DNA of 64,000 bases from Acidithiobacillus sp. AMEEHan (GTDB lineage Bacteria > Pseudomonadota > Gammaproteobacteria > Acidithiobacillales > Acidithiobacillaceae). Below are positions 17,107-29,154 of the stretch, one piece after another. Position 1 is the first letter of the stretch. Each line of letters starts with the position of its first letter. A program made the translations under genes and the position numbers. The stretch is from the NCBI RefSeq assembly GCF_030996345.1, contig NZ_CP118747.1, positions 1,424,001 to 1,488,000 on the forward strand, written 5' to 3'. A model generated the notes under the pieces. That model saw only the letters and a list, made by a program, of their open reading frames with translations, was not told where the DNA came from and did not search any database.

Positions 17107-18501
17107 ATGACCGTACGTACCCGTTTCGCCCCCAGTCCCACCGGTTATCTGCACATTGGTGGAGTGCGCACTGCGCTCTTCTCCTGGTTGCATGCGCGCC
17201 AACAGCAGGGTCAGTTCATTCTGCGCATCGAGGACACGGACCTCGAACGCTCGACGCCCGAAGCCACCGCCGCCATCCTGGAGGGGATGCAATGGTTGGG
17301 TCTGGATTGGGACGAAGGTCCGTTCTATCAGACACAGCGGATGGAACGCTATCGCCAGGTGCTGGCGCAGATGCTGGCGGCCGGCACCGCCTATCATTGC
17401 TACTGCAGCAAGGAAGAACTGGATCTCATGCGGGAAGAGCAGCGGGCGCGCGGCGAGAAACCCCGCTATGATGGTCGCTGCCGGCATCGTCAGGAGGCTC
17501 GTCCGGGCGTCTCTCCGGTCATCCGCTTTCGCAGCCCCGACACTGGCGAAACCGTGGTCGAGGACCTGGTGCACGGGCGGGTGGCGTTCCAAAACAGCGA
17601 GCTCGATGACCTGATCATTGCCCGCTCGGACGGCACCCCCACCTACAACTTCTGCGTGGTTGTGGATGATTGGGATATGGGTATCACCCAGGTCATCCGC
17701 GGTGATGACCACCTCAACAATACCCCGCGGCAGATGCAGATTCTGCGGGCCCTAGGCGCCAGTGTGCCGCAGTACGCCCATGTGCCGATGATTCTCGGGC
17801 CGGACAAACAGAAGCTGTCCAAGCGCCATGGTGCGGTCAGTGTGCTGGAGTATCGCGAGCAGGGTTTTCTCCCGGACGCCCTGCTCAATTTCCTAGTGCG
17901 GCTGGGATGGTCCCATGGCGATCAGGAAGTTTTCACCCGCGCGGAGATGATCGAGCATTTCCGGATCGAGGAGGTGCACAAGGCGGCCTCGGCTTTCAAT
18001 CCCGAAAAGCTGCTATGGCTCAATGCCCAGCATCTGCAGACCTTGTCGGCAGGGGACCTGGCCCGACAGCTGCGGCCTTATCTGGTGGAATTGGACGACG
18101 CGGCAATCGCCGCTGGTCCGGCGTTAGCGGAGGTCGTGCCGCTGTTGCAAGAGCGTGCGAAGACCCTGGTGGATATGGCCGCTGCCGCAAGGATGTTCTA
18201 CATCGCGCCAGAATCGGCCGAAGAAAAGGATCGCAGCAAGCATCTCGCCGGCCAGGGGGCACTGCTGCAGGCGGCGCTGGGCGCGCTGGACCCGATCCCG
18301 GACTGGACGGCCGGGGCCGTGCATGCGGTTTTGCAGGACTTGGCGCAAGAGCATGCGCAAGGCAAGCTGGGCAAAGTGGCCCAGCCGCTGCGGGTGGCGG
18401 TGGCCGGTTGTGCCGTCTCCCCGCCCCTCGATCAGACTTTGGCGGTGCTCGGGCGAGAAGAGACCTTGCGGCGCCTGCGGCGAGCGCAGGATTGGGTGTG
18501 A
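17107..18501 (+). CDS. gltX: Glutamyl-tRNA synthetase
   Basis: 464-residue class I synthetase. The HIGH motif is SPTGYLHIGGVRTALFSW and KMSKS is KLSKRHG. A zinc site is visible as C-x-C (YHCYC) with a downstream YDGRC, so this is the zinc-containing form. The start at 17107 gives MTVRTRFAPSPTG, the expected N-terminus; an upstream in-frame ATG at 17059 is less likely. Acidithiobacillus is known to carry two GltX enzymes, one acting on tRNA-Gln; which one this is cannot be told from sequence alone. Confidence 0.93.
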   Translation: MTVRTRFAPSPTGYLHIGGVRTALFSWLHARQQQGQFILRIEDTDLERSTPEATAAILEGMQWLGLDWDEGPFYQTQRMERYRQVLAQMLAAGTAYHCYCSKEELDLMREEQRARGEKPRYDGRCRHRQEARPGVSPVIRFRSPDTGETVVEDLVHGRVAFQNSELDDLIIARSDGTPTYNFCVVVDDWDMGITQVIRGDDHLNNTPRQMQILRALGASVPQYAHVPMILGPDKQKLSKRHGAVSVLEYREQGFLPDALLNFLVRLGWSHGDQEVFTRAEMIEHFRIEEVHKAASAFNPEKLLWLNAQHLQTLSAGDLARQLRPYLVELDDAAIAAGPALAEVVPLLQERAKTLVDMAAAARMFYIAPESAEEKDRSKHLAGQGALLQAALGALDPIPDWTAGAVHAVLQDLAQEHAQGKLGKVAQPLRVAVAGCAVSPPLDQTLAVLGREETLRRLRRAQDWV

Positions 18502-18576
18502 TTGCCCCTTGGCGTAGGCGGCTGCTTTTGTCATTATCCTTTCTTATGGATTGCCGCCTCGAAAAGGAGTTTCGCT

Positions 18577-20514
18577 ATGGCCCACAACGTCACGCAGAAA
18601 ATCATTGCTGCTCACCTCGTCAGTGGTGAGTTGCAGGCCGGCAGTCCCATCTCGATCCGCATCGACCAGACCCTGACTCAAGACGCCACGGGTACCATGG
18701 CGTACCTTCAGTTCGAGGCGCTGGGTCTGCCCAAGGTGCGCACCGAGTTGTCGGTATCCTATGTCGATCACAACATGCTGCAGTCGGGCTTCGAGAATGC
18801 CGATGACCACCGCTTCCTGCAGAGTTTTGCCGCCAAATATGGGATCCACTTTTCCCGTCCCGGCAATGGTATCTGCCATCAGGTGCACCTGGAACGCTTC
18901 TCCAAGCCGGGGCGTACTCTGCTCGGTTCCGATTCGCATACCCCCACGTCGGGTGGTGCAGGCATGCTCGCCATTGGCGCTGGTGGACTCGATATTGCCT
19001 TGGCCATGGGCGGACTGGCCTTCAACCTGAACATGCCGCAGGTGATCGGCGTCAAGCTCAGCGGCCGCTTGCAGCCTTTCGTCAGCGCCAAGGACATCAT
19101 CCTCGAGGTGCTGCGCCGCAAGACCGTCAAGGGCGGCGTGGGGAAAGTCTTCGAGTATTTTGGTCCGGGAGTCGCCAGTCTGTCGGTGCCCGCACGTTCC
19201 ACCATCACCAATATGGGTGCCGAACTGGGGGCCACCACCAGCGTCTTCCCCAGCGATGACGTCACCCGCGCTTATCTGAAGGCGCAGGGCCGGGAGGTAG
19301 ACTGGTCGGAGTGGGTGGCGGATGCCGGCGCCAGCTATGACGAGGTCCTGGAGATCGATCTCGATACCCTGGAGCCGCTGATTGCTTGTCCGCACAGCCC
19401 GGACAATGTGAAGACCGTGCGCGAGGTGGCCGGCACGCCGGTGGCGCAGGTGGCCATCGGCTCCTGTACCAATTCGTCTTACACCGATCTGATGACCGTA
19501 TCGGCCATGCTCCAAGGCAAGGTGGTTGCGGAAGGGGTGAGTCTGGGGATCTCGCCCGGTTCGCGGCAGGTCATGGAGATGGTCACTCGGGATGGCGGCT
19601 TGCTCAATTTCATTGGCGCTGGCGCGCGTATCCTGGAGTCCGCCTGCGGTCCCTGTATCGGCATGGGCTTCGCACCGCCCAGCGAGGGCGTTTCCATCCG
19701 CTCCTTCAACCGCAACTTTTACGGCCGTTCCGGCACCAAGAATGCCTCGGTGTACCTTGCCAGCCCCGAGACCTGCGCTGCCTGCGCCCTGACCGGTGTG
19801 ATCACCGACCCGCGCGATCTGGGTATGGCGCCCATCCAGGTGGATTTGCCCGGGCAGTTCCTGGTGGACGACCGTATGATCGTGGCACCCGCGGGCGAGC
19901 CAGAGAAGGTGGAGGTGCTACGTGGCCCCAATATCGCCAAGCTACCGGTGAACCAGGCGGCTCCTGAGGAAATTCGCGGTTCCGTGCTCATCCGCCTGGG
20001 GGACGACATCACCACCGATCATATCATGCCTGCGGGGGCCAAGGTCCTGCCCCTGCGCTCCAATCTGCCGGCCATTTCGGAATATGTGTTTCATGTGGTC
20101 GACGAAAGCTTCCCCAGCCGAGCCAAGCGCTCCGGCGGCGGCTTCATCGTCGCCGGACACAACTATGGGCAGGGCTCCAGCCGGGAGCACGCCGCTCTGG
20201 CGCCCCGCTATCTGGGAGTGAGGGCGGTACTGGTGCAGTCCTTCGCGCGCATCCACCTGGCCAATCTGATCAACTTCGGCATTCTGCCGCTGACCTTCGT
20301 CAACGCCGCCGACTACGAAAAGGTGCAGGCGGGAGATGAATTGGCACTGGACATCCGTGGTTTGGCTTTGGGCAAGTCGTTGCTGCTGCAAGATCTCAGT
20401 CAGGGCATCGAGATTGCCGTACAACCACAGTTGGCCAGCGAACGTGATCTCGAGCTGATTCGCAAGGGCGGCGCTTTGTCCTGGGCCAGCGAGCAACTGG
20501 AGAAAACGGCATGA
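18577..20514 (+). CDS. acn: Aconitate hydratase
   Basis: 645 residues, the shorter aconitase form related to mitochondrial-type and archaeal enzymes. The [4Fe-4S] ligands appear as GSCTNS and the downstream ACGPCIGMG; substrate residues lie in [11 protein letters not shown] and in the swivel-domain [12 protein letters not shown]. It isomerises citrate to isocitrate. The start is fixed by AAAAGGAG before ATG 18577. It overlaps icd (ATGA). Confidence 0.93.
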   Translation: MAHNVTQKIIAAHLVSGELQAGSPISIRIDQTLTQDATGTMAYLQFEALGLPKVRTELSVSYVDHNMLQSGFENADDHRFLQSFAAKYGIHFSRPGNGICHQVHLERFSKPGRTLLGSDSHTPTSGGAGMLAIGAGGLDIALAMGGLAFNLNMPQVIGVKLSGRLQPFVSAKDIILEVLRRKTVKGGVGKVFEYFGPGVASLSVPARSTITNMGAELGATTSVFPSDDVTRAYLKAQGREVDWSEWVADAGASYDEVLEIDLDTLEPLIACPHSPDNVKTVREVAGTPVAQVAIGSCTNSSYTDLMTVSAMLQGKVVAEGVSLGISPGSRQVMEMVTRDGGLLNFIGAGARILESACGPCIGMGFAPPSEGVSIRSFNRNFYGRSGTKNASVYLASPETCAACALTGVITDPRDLGMAPIQVDLPGQFLVDDRMIVAPAGEPEKVEVLRGPNIAKLPVNQAAPEEIRGSVLIRLGDDITTDHIMPAGAKVLPLRSNLPAISEYVFHVVDESFPSRAKRSGGGFIVAGHNYGQGSSREHAALAPRYLGVRAVLVQSFARIHLANLINFGILPLTFVNAADYEKVQAGDELALDIRGLALGKSLLLQDLSQGIEIAVQPQLASERDLELIRKGGALSWASEQLEKTA

Positions 20515-21778
20515 GTGGTACGGCGATCCGCTACGAAAAGGGGAGTATGGTAGTCCCCATGGATCCGATCATCCCCTTCATCGAGGGTGATGGGATTGGT
20601 GTCGATGTCACACCGGCCATGCGGCAGGTACTCGATACTGCCGTGGCCAAGGTGTACGGCGCTAAACGTCGCATCCATTGGCAGGAACTCTATGCGGGAC
20701 AAAAGGCCGTGGCCAAATTTGGCGCGGGCGTGTATCTGCCCGAGGAAACCATGGCCGCCATCCAGCGCTATCATGTAGCCATCAAGGGTCCGCTGGAAAC
20801 GCCGGTGGGAGGCGGCATCCGCAGTCTCAATGTCGCCTTGCGCCAAGATCTCGATCTTTATGTCTGTCAGCGGCCAGTCCGTTATTTTGCTGGGACGCCG
20901 AGCCCGATGAAACGCCCGGAAGATGTCGATATGGTGATCTTCCGGGAAAACTCGGAAGACATCTATGCCGGTATCGAGTGGGCCGCAGGGACCCCTGAGG
21001 TGGCCAAGGTCATCGCCTTTCTGCAACAGGAGATGGGGGTCAGGAAGATTCGTTTCCCCGACAGCTCTGCCATTGGCATCAAGCCGGTGTCGCAGGAGGG
21101 TTCGGAGCGCCTGATTCGCCGTGCCATTAGCTATGCGCTGCAGCATGGGCGGAAGTCGGTGACTCTGGTGCACAAGGGAAACATCATGAAATTCACTGAA
21201 GGCGGCTTCCGCGATTGGGGCTACGCCTTGGCCGAGCGGGAGTTCGCTGAGCAAGTGTTCACCGGGCGGCAGAAGGCGGCTATCGCCAAGGCCGAAGGGA
21301 AAGCGGCGGCAGCCGCGGCAGAGCAGGTGGCGTTGCAGGCCGGCAAGTTGGCCATCAAGGATGTCATCGCCGACAATTTCCTGCAGCAGATTCTCCTGCG
21401 CCCGCAGGACTATGATGTGGTTGCCACTCTGAACCTCAACGGCGACTACATCTCCGATGCCCTGGCGGCGGAGGTGGGGGCATTGGCATGGCGCCCGGCG
21501 CCAATCTGTCGGATACCCACGCCATCTTTGAAGCGACGCATGGTACCGCACCAGACATCGCCGGGCAGGGCAAGGCCAATCCCAGTTCCCTGATTCTTTC
21601 CGGAGTGATGCTCCTCGAACATCTGGGCTGGTTGGAGGCGGCGCAAGCCATCACTGCGGCAATGGAAGGCTGCATAGCCGCCGGGGAAGTGACTGGCGAT
21701 CTCGCCAGTCTGCAGGGCCAGGCGGGGTTGTCCACCAGCGAATTCACCGCGGCGCTCTGCCGTCGCATCGAGGCATGA
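20511..21778 (+). CDS. icd: Isocitrate dehydrogenase (NAD type), frameshifted in this sequence
   Basis: The first frame (20511 onward) encodes a normal IDH N-terminal two thirds: PFIEGDGIG, the substrate loop [11 protein letters not shown] and the [12 protein letters not shown] strand. The reading frame breaks at a run of five G at 21476-21480. Adding one G restores the family stretch that continues as [20 protein letters not shown] to a stop at 21778, giving about 422 residues. The coenzyme-site residues after HGTAP are Asp, Ile and (seven on) Ala, where NADP enzymes have Lys, Tyr and Val; this predicts NAD+ use, as known for Acidithiobacillus IDH. A sequencing error or a real null allele cannot be told apart here. 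Confidence 0.85.
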
Positions 21779-21782
21779 CCCA

Positions 21783-22946
21783 TTGAATCTGCACGAATAT
21801 CAGGCCAAGCGGTTGCTGGCCGAGGAAGGGGTGCCGGTACCGAAGGGAATACCGGCGTTCTCCGTCAAGGAGGCGGTCAATCAGGCCCGTGCCCTGGGTG
21901 GTGGTGACTGGGTCTTGAAGGCGCAGGTACACGCCGGTGGCCGGGGCAAGGCCGGTGGCGTGCAGCGGGTGCATAGCATTGCGGAAGTGGAGGCGGCAGC
22001 TCAATCCTTGTTGGGCAAGCGCCTGGTGACCGCCCAGACGGGCCCGGAGGGGCAGCATGTCGCCGCTTTGCTCATCGAGGAACCGAGCCAGATCGCGCGG
22101 GAGTTTTATCTTGCCTTGCTGGTGGACCGGGCTGCGGCGCGCTTGACCTTCATCGCCTCGGACGAGGGGGGGATGGAGATCGAAACGCTGGCGGCAACAC
22201 GCCCCGAGGCTATCCAGCGTATTGTCCTGGATCCTGGCATCGGCTTCCTGCCTTATCAGGCGCGTGACCTGGGCTTTGCTTGGGGCTTGCCGGCGGCGGC
22301 GGTGCAGCTGTTGGTCAAGGTCATGCAGGGCATGTACCAATTGGCGCGGCGGCTGGATGCGCAGATGGTGGAGATCAATCCGTTGGCCCTCACCCAGGAT
22401 GGCAAAGTTCTCGCGTTGGATGCCAAAGTGGTGATGGATGACAATGCCCTCTATCGCCACCCCGAGTCCGATGAGCTTTTTGACTCCACCCAGCAGGACC
22501 CGCGGGAGATCACCGCGCGGCAGTTTGGTCTGAACTACATCTCCCTCGACGGGAATATCGGCTGCATGGTCAATGGGGCAGGGCTGGCCATGGCGACCAT
22601 GGATCTGATCAAGCTGCACGGCGGCGAGCCGGCCAATTTCCTGGACGTGGGCGGTGGTGCCGCTGCCGACAAGGTGACCCAGGCCTTTAAGCTCATCCTC
22701 TCCGACCAGCGCGTAAAGGCCATTCTGGTCAATATTTTTGGTGGCATCACCCGCTGTGATCTCCTGGCCCAGGGCATCATTCAGGCGGCCAGCGAGGTGG
22801 GCATCCACCTGCCGGTGGTGGTGCGTCTGGAAGGCACCAAAAAGGAGGAGGGAATGGCGATGTTGCGGGACAGCGGGCTGCGCATGATCGTTGCGGAGGG
22901 CTTGACCGATGCAGCGTGCAAGGCGGTAGAGGCCGCTCGGGCTTGA
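21783..22946 (+). CDS. sucC: Succinate-CoA ligase, beta subunit
   Basis: 387 residues starting TTG with the canonical [22 protein letters not shown]. It has an ATP-grasp domain ([17 protein letters not shown]) and a CoA-ligase domain with [13 protein letters not shown]. It works with SucD, 340 bases downstream, to interconvert succinyl-CoA and succinate. No ATG is available at the conserved N-terminus, so the TTG start is well supported. Confidence 0.93.
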   Translation: MNLHEYQAKRLLAEEGVPVPKGIPAFSVKEAVNQARALGGGDWVLKAQVHAGGRGKAGGVQRVHSIAEVEAAAQSLLGKRLVTAQTGPEGQHVAALLIEEPSQIAREFYLALLVDRAAARLTFIASDEGGMEIETLAATRPEAIQRIVLDPGIGFLPYQARDLGFAWGLPAAAVQLLVKVMQGMYQLARRLDAQMVEINPLALTQDGKVLALDAKVVMDDNALYRHPESDELFDSTQQDPREITARQFGLNYISLDGNIGCMVNGAGLAMATMDLIKLHGGEPANFLDVGGGAAADKVTQAFKLILSDQRVKAILVNIFGGITRCDLLAQGIIQAASEVGIHLPVVVRLEGTKKEEGMAMLRDSGLRMIVAEGLTDAACKAVEAARA

Positions 22947-22947
22947 T

Positions 22948-23289
22948 TTGGACATCAATGTCGTTTGGTTGCAGAAGCTCTGGCCCCTGCTGCGGCACTC
23001 CGGGCCGCTGATTTCGCGTCTGGCAGAGACCTATGTCAAACGTGGCGCGGATCGCAAGACGGCAGAAAACCTGGCAGGAACGGCAGTCATTGTCGATCAG
23101 GTCCTCGAAGAGCGCCTCAAGGATCTGGCCCAGGCCGATGATCTTCACGCGTTGCGGCGCGAAGTTGCAGAATTGCGGGCGCTCATCGAGCAGCGTGGGT
23201 TGCCGCGGCGCCGACCGCTGCTCCTCTTTTTGGTTATCGGCGAGTTGATCATCATCGCTTTGTTACTTTATTTCGGAATTCATTCATGA
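22948..23289 (+). CDS. Small C-tail-anchored membrane protein between sucC and sucD
   Basis: 113 residues from TTG 22948, one base after sucC. It has a soluble helical N-terminal region (residues 1-88) with a charged coiled-coil-like stretch ([17 protein letters not shown]), then one C-terminal membrane helix ([19 protein letters not shown]). It overlaps sucD by four bases, so it is translated with the sucCD pair. I do not recognise the family. A membrane anchor or assembly factor for the ligase is a guess only. Confidence 0.65.
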   Translation: MDINVVWLQKLWPLLRHSGPLISRLAETYVKRGADRKTAENLAGTAVIVDQVLEERLKDLAQADDLHALRREVAELRALIEQRGLPRRRPLLLFLVIGELIIIALLLYFGIHS

Positions 23290-24161
23290 GCATTCTTCTT
23301 CGCCACGACACCCGCGTCATCTGCCAGGGCTTTACCGGCAAGCAGGGCAGCTTCCACTCGGAACAGGCCATCGCCTACGGTACGTGCATGGTGGGTGGCG
23401 TGACGCCAGGCAAGGGGGGTAATGAACATCTCGGCCTGCCGGTCTTTGACACCGTGGCGCAGGCGGTCGCGGCGACCGGGGCCGAGGCGACGGTGATTTA
23501 TGTGCCTTCGCCTTCCGCTGCCGATGCCATCATCGAAGCGGCCGCGGCGGGGATCGAACTCATCGTCTGCATCACCGAAGGCATCCCGGTGCATGACATG
23601 CTGCTGGTCAAACAATATCTCGCCAAGCATCCACACGCACGCCTGATCGGCCCGAATTGCCCCGGCGTCATCACCCCTGGGCAGGCCAAAATCGGCATCA
23701 TGCCCGGTTCGATCCATCTGCCGGGACGGGTGGGCATCGTATCGCGCTCTGGTACCTTGACCTACGAGGCGGTGGAGCAAACGACGCGTCTGGGTCTGGG
23801 GCAGAGCAGCTGTGTGGGAATCGGCGGCGATCCCATCATCGGTATGGATTTTGTCGAGGTCTTGCGTCTCTTCGAGGCCGATCCGCAGACGGAACTGGTG
23901 ATCATGGTGGGGGAGATCGGCGGGCGTCTCGAAGAAGAGGCGGCGGAGTTCATTCGCCAGAACATGAGCAAACCGGTCGTGGCTTTCATCGCCGGCTCGA
24001 CGGCTCCCAAGGGAAAACGCATGGGGCACGCCGGTGCCATCATTGATGGCGGTGCGGGTACGGCAGCCGCGAAGTATGAAATTCTGCGCGCCGCCGGGGT
24101 TCACTGCGTGTCCTCGCCGGCGGAGCTGGGAAACCAGGCCGCGGCCCTGCTCGGCAACTGA
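23286..24161 (+). CDS. sucD: Succinate-CoA ligase, alpha subunit
   Basis: 291 residues. It has the CoA-binding Rossmann domain ([19 protein letters not shown]), [14 protein letters not shown], and the phospho-His in the GHAGAI loop near residue 245. Length and motifs are normal. It is the fourth enzyme gene of the acn-icd-sucC-sucD block. Confidence 0.94.
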   Translation: MSILLRHDTRVICQGFTGKQGSFHSEQAIAYGTCMVGGVTPGKGGNEHLGLPVFDTVAQAVAATGAEATVIYVPSPSAADAIIEAAAAGIELIVCITEGIPVHDMLLVKQYLAKHPHARLIGPNCPGVITPGQAKIGIMPGSIHLPGRVGIVSRSGTLTYEAVEQTTRLGLGQSSCVGIGGDPIIGMDFVEVLRLFEADPQTELVIMVGEIGGRLEEEAAEFIRQNMSKPVVAFIAGSTAPKGKRMGHAGAIIDGGAGTAAAKYEILRAAGVHCVSSPAELGNQAAALLGN

Positions 24162-24164
24162 AGC

Positions 24165-26143
<1,979 letters not shown>

Positions 26144-26147
26144 CCGC

Positions 26148-26885
26148 TCAACCGAGCTTTTGCGTGTATTTTCCGTGAGGATAGTTGTAGCGCAGGATGG
26201 CCGCGGTATTTTGTGCCAGCTGCGCGAGGTCCAGATGCTTGTAGGATAGGTAGAGGTAATAGAGGGCCTCTTCGCGGGCTGGGCTCAACTGGTATTTGGT
26301 CACCACCTCGCTGCAACGATTGGCTGACGCGACATAGGCGTCGCGCACGTAATAGAACTTGCAGATATCGAGGTTGCGCTTGCCCAGCAGGTCGATGATC
26401 TTCTCCATGCGCAGGCGGGCATCGGCGGCGTAGGCGCTCTTTGGCCAGCGTTTCACCAAGGTTTCGAAAGTGTCGAAGGCCTGATGCAGGGGCACCGGGT
26501 TCCAGTTTGCTCCCTCGATTTCCTGGTATTCAGAGATTCCCTTCAGGTACCAGGCATAGTCCACGTGAGGATTGACCGGGTGCAGCTTGATGAAGCGCTC
26601 CGCTGCTGCTGCCGCTGCCTTGGAATCGCCCTGGCGATAGTAACTATAGGCGGTATTCAACTGCGCCTGCTCAGCGTAGGGGCCGTAGGGATACATCGCC
26701 TCCAGATCCTGGTACTCCCGAATCGCTGTTCCATAGTCGCCGCGATCCTCGGCCTGCTTGGCGTGGCTGTACATGGTCGCTGCGGCCTCGTGGGAGTCCA
26801 TCAGATCCTTTTTGTGATTGTCCGAGGCACAGCCGGCGGCGGCCAGGGTGAGAACTGCAATAACGACGAGGGAGCGCTTGCGCAT
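26148..26885 (-). CDS. bamD: Outer-membrane assembly lipoprotein BamD
   Basis: About 245 residues. The lipoprotein signal has the lipobox LAAAGC, so the mature protein starts with a lipidated Cys. TPR-type repeats follow (AEDRGDYGTAIREYQDLEAMYPYGPYAEQAQ...). It is the essential partner of BamA in outer-membrane protein insertion. The start at 26885 gives MRKRSLVVIAVLTLAA, a proper n-region; upstream in-frame codons add an unlikely extension. It is divergent from rluD with only 28 bases between. Confidence 0.92.
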   Translation of the reverse strand: MRKRSLVVIAVLTLAAAGCASDNHKKDLMDSHEAAATMYSHAKQAEDRGDYGTAIREYQDLEAMYPYGPYAEQAQLNTAYSYYRQGDSKAAAAAAERFIKLHPVNPHVDYAWYLKGISEYQEIEGANWNPVPLHQAFDTFETLVKRWPKSAYAADARLRMEKIIDLLGKRNLDICKFYYVRDAYVASANRCSEVVTKYQLSPAREEALYYLYLSYKHLDLAQLAQNTAAILRYNYPHGKYTQKLG

Positions 26886-26913
26886 GTCGAACAATGATCT
26901 ATAGTGGCGGGCC

Positions 26914-27867
26914 ATGAGCACGGATACTACGGAAATCACCTGGGTTTTGCCAGAGGAGCGGGCAGGCGAGCGCCTCGACGTCGTTCTGGCTCAACTTGCC
27001 ACCGAGCTGAGTCGCAGCCGCATTCAGGAGCTTCTCGGGGCGGAAGAGATCGTCGTCGATGGTCATGCGGCGCGGCCCAGCCAGCGGGTGCAGGGAGGCG
27101 AGACGGTGCAGGTGCGCCTGCCGCCGCGGGAGCCGGAGCACTGGCGCGCCGAGAAGATTCCTTTGCACATCGTGCACGAAGACGAGGAAATTCTGGTCAT
27201 CGACAAGCCCGCGGGAATGCTCACCCATCCCGGTGCTGGGCACCCCAGCGGCACCCTCGCCAATGCCGTGCTCGCCCATTGCCCGGGGAGTAAGCACCTG
27301 CCGCGGGCCGGGATCGTCCATCGTCTGGACAAAGACACCAGTGGCCTGCTGGTGGTGGCGAAGACTGAGCATGCCCGTCAGGACCTCACGGAACAGTTGG
27401 CGGAACGCAGCATGCACCGCGAGTATCTGGCCCTGGTGCTCGGGGCAATGACCGGCGGTGGCAGGGTCGAGGCACCCATCGGTCGGCATCCGCAGGATCG
27501 TCTGCGTATGACGGTGCGCGACGACGGCCGACCGGCGCGCACGGATTATCGCCTAGCCGAGCGCTTTCCCCGCCACACCCTGCTGCGCCTGCGGCTGGCG
27601 ACGGGGCGGACGCATCAGATCCGGGTACACATGCGCCATATTGGGCACCCCCTGGTGGGTGACCCGGTCTACGGCGGTCGCGCGGTGATACCAGCGGGCC
27701 TCGACCCTGAAGGCATGACCCTGTGGCGCAGTTTCCAGCGTCAGGCGTTGCACGCTTGGCGGCTTGAGCTCGAGCATCCGGGGAGCGGTGAACCCTGTGC
27801 CTTTGAAAGCCCCTTGCCTGCCGACATGGAGGCCCTGCTGGCCCTTCTGCGCCGCCGTGCTTCCTGA
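26914..27867 (+). CDS. rluD: Ribosomal large subunit pseudouridine synthase RluD
   Basis: 317 residues. An N-terminal S4 RNA-binding domain precedes the RsuA/RluA catalytic domain with the catalytic Asp in HRLDKDTSGLLVVAKT and the ATGRTHQIRVHM motif. It modifies 23S rRNA helix 69. rluD next to bamD (divergent) and pgeF (overlapping downstream) is the conserved yfiO-rluD-yfiH arrangement. Confidence 0.94.
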   Translation: MSTDTTEITWVLPEERAGERLDVVLAQLATELSRSRIQELLGAEEIVVDGHAARPSQRVQGGETVQVRLPPREPEHWRAEKIPLHIVHEDEEILVIDKPAGMLTHPGAGHPSGTLANAVLAHCPGSKHLPRAGIVHRLDKDTSGLLVVAKTEHARQDLTEQLAERSMHREYLALVLGAMTGGGRVEAPIGRHPQDRLRMTVRDDGRPARTDYRLAERFPRHTLLRLRLATGRTHQIRVHMRHIGHPLVGDPVYGGRAVIPAGLDPEGMTLWRSFQRQALHAWRLELEHPGSGEPCAFESPLPADMEALLALLRRRAS

Positions 27868-28612
27868 ACTATCCTTTATTTTTCCCGATCTTCCCCTGCC
27901 GGATGGGGTGCACATCGCCATCAGTACCCGCCAGGGGGGCGTCAGCCAGGGTCCCTGGCAGAGCCTGAACCTAGGTGACCATGTGGGCGACGATCCCGCC
28001 GCCGTTGCCACCAATCGGCAACGCCTGCGGAGTACCCTGGATCTGCCCGCAGAGCCGCTCTGGCTGCGCCAGGTACATGGCACGCAAATCGTTAGCTGGG
28101 AGGCTTGCTCGGGCGCGAGCATGGCAAGCGAGGCAGATGGCGCCATAGCGCGGACAGCAGGTGCGGTCCTCGCTGTCCTCACCGCCGACTGTCTGCCGGT
28201 CCTCGCCTGCTCCCGCGATGGCCAAGCGATCATGGCCTTGCATGCCGGCTGGCGCGGTCTTGCCGCTGGAATTCTCGAAGCTGGGATTACCGCCCTGCAG
28301 GTGGAGCCCGCGGAGATTCTGGTATACTTGGGGCCAGCGATCGGCCCGGGGGCCTTCGAGGTGGGGCCGGAACTGCGGCAGTGTTTCGTAAGCCAAGATC
28401 CGGGTAGCGACGCCGCCTTTCGGGCGGGGGAGGGGGACCGCTACTGGGCGGATATCTACGCCTTGGCGCGGCGCCGCTTGCGGCATCTGGGGGTGCGCGA
28501 GATCTTCGGCGGCGAATATTGTACCGTGACGGAAGCAGAACGATTTTTTTCCTATCGACGCGACGGTTGCACCGGGCGCATGGCGTCCTTGATCTGGCGG
28601 GAGGGGCTATGA
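27857..28612 (+). CDS. pgeF: Multicopper-oxidase-type protein YfiH / peptidoglycan editing factor PgeF
   Basis: About 251 residues. Family metal ligands are seen in VLTADCLPVL and MALHAGWRGLAAGI, plus an N-terminal STRQGGVS. PgeF-type proteins remove wrongly incorporated L-Ser from muropeptide precursors; other members act as purine nucleoside hydrolases or laccase-like enzymes. The GTG at 27857 inside the rluD end is chosen because the family N-terminus begins near PDLPLPDGVHIAISTRQGG. It overlaps mtnD by four bases. Confidence 0.85.
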   Translation: MLPELSFIFPDLPLPDGVHIAISTRQGGVSQGPWQSLNLGDHVGDDPAAVATNRQRLRSTLDLPAEPLWLRQVHGTQIVSWEACSGASMASEADGAIARTAGAVLAVLTADCLPVLACSRDGQAIMALHAGWRGLAAGILEAGITALQVEPAEILVYLGPAIGPGAFEVGPELRQCFVSQDPGSDAAFRAGEGDRYWADIYALARRRLRHLGVREIFGGEYCTVTEAERFFSYRRDGCTGRMASLIWREGL

Positions 28613-29154
28613 AAGGCTGGAAGTTAGGGGATGGCGGTGAGCAGGGCAGCGATGCACAGGCCTTGGCGACATTCTTGGCGCCTCTAGGGGTGACGCTGCG
28701 CGAGTACCCTGTGGCCGGCGCCGCGGCACCCTGGCTAGCGCCGGCGCAGTTGGATGCCGAGGGCCAGGAGCGCCTGCTCGCGGCCCTCGATTCTGTTTTC
28801 CGCGTTCTGCAAGAAGAAAAAGGCTATCAGGAGCGCGATCTGGTAGTGCTCCATCCCGAACACCCGCAGCTCGCCGAGCTCGATGCCAAATTCTGCCGCA
28901 TTCACATCCATGAAGACGAAGAAGTGCGCTATATCGTCGACGGCGAAGGAGTCTTCGGTTTTGTCCTCGCCGACGGGCGGCAGCTCGAGGTGACGGTGAG
29001 CGCCGGAGACTACATCCACATTCCCGCCCAGGTCGAGCACTGGTTCCGTCTCAATGGGGCGCGGCGCATCAAGGCGGTGCGTTACTTCAGCGCCCGCGGT
29101 GGCTGGACCCCGGTTTACCAGGAGCGGGCCATGCAGCAGTTTCCGCGTCCATGA
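28609..29154 (+). CDS. mtnD: Acireductone dioxygenase MtnD
   Basis: 181-residue cupin. Metal ligands appear as H-x-H-x3-E in RIHIHEDEEVRYIVDG and a later His in VEHWFRL. It oxidises acireductone to 2-keto-4-methylthiobutyrate plus formate (Fe form) in methionine salvage. It is the first of four mtn genes with four- or eight-base overlaps, though it acts last in the pathway. Confidence 0.93.
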   Translation: MKGWKLGDGGEQGSDAQALATFLAPLGVTLREYPVAGAAAPWLAPAQLDAEGQERLLAALDSVFRVLQEEKGYQERDLVVLHPEHPQLAELDAKFCRIHIHEDEEVRYIVDGEGVFGFVLADGRQLEVTVSAGDYIHIPAQVEHWFRLNGARRIKAVRYFSARGGWTPVYQERAMQQFPRP

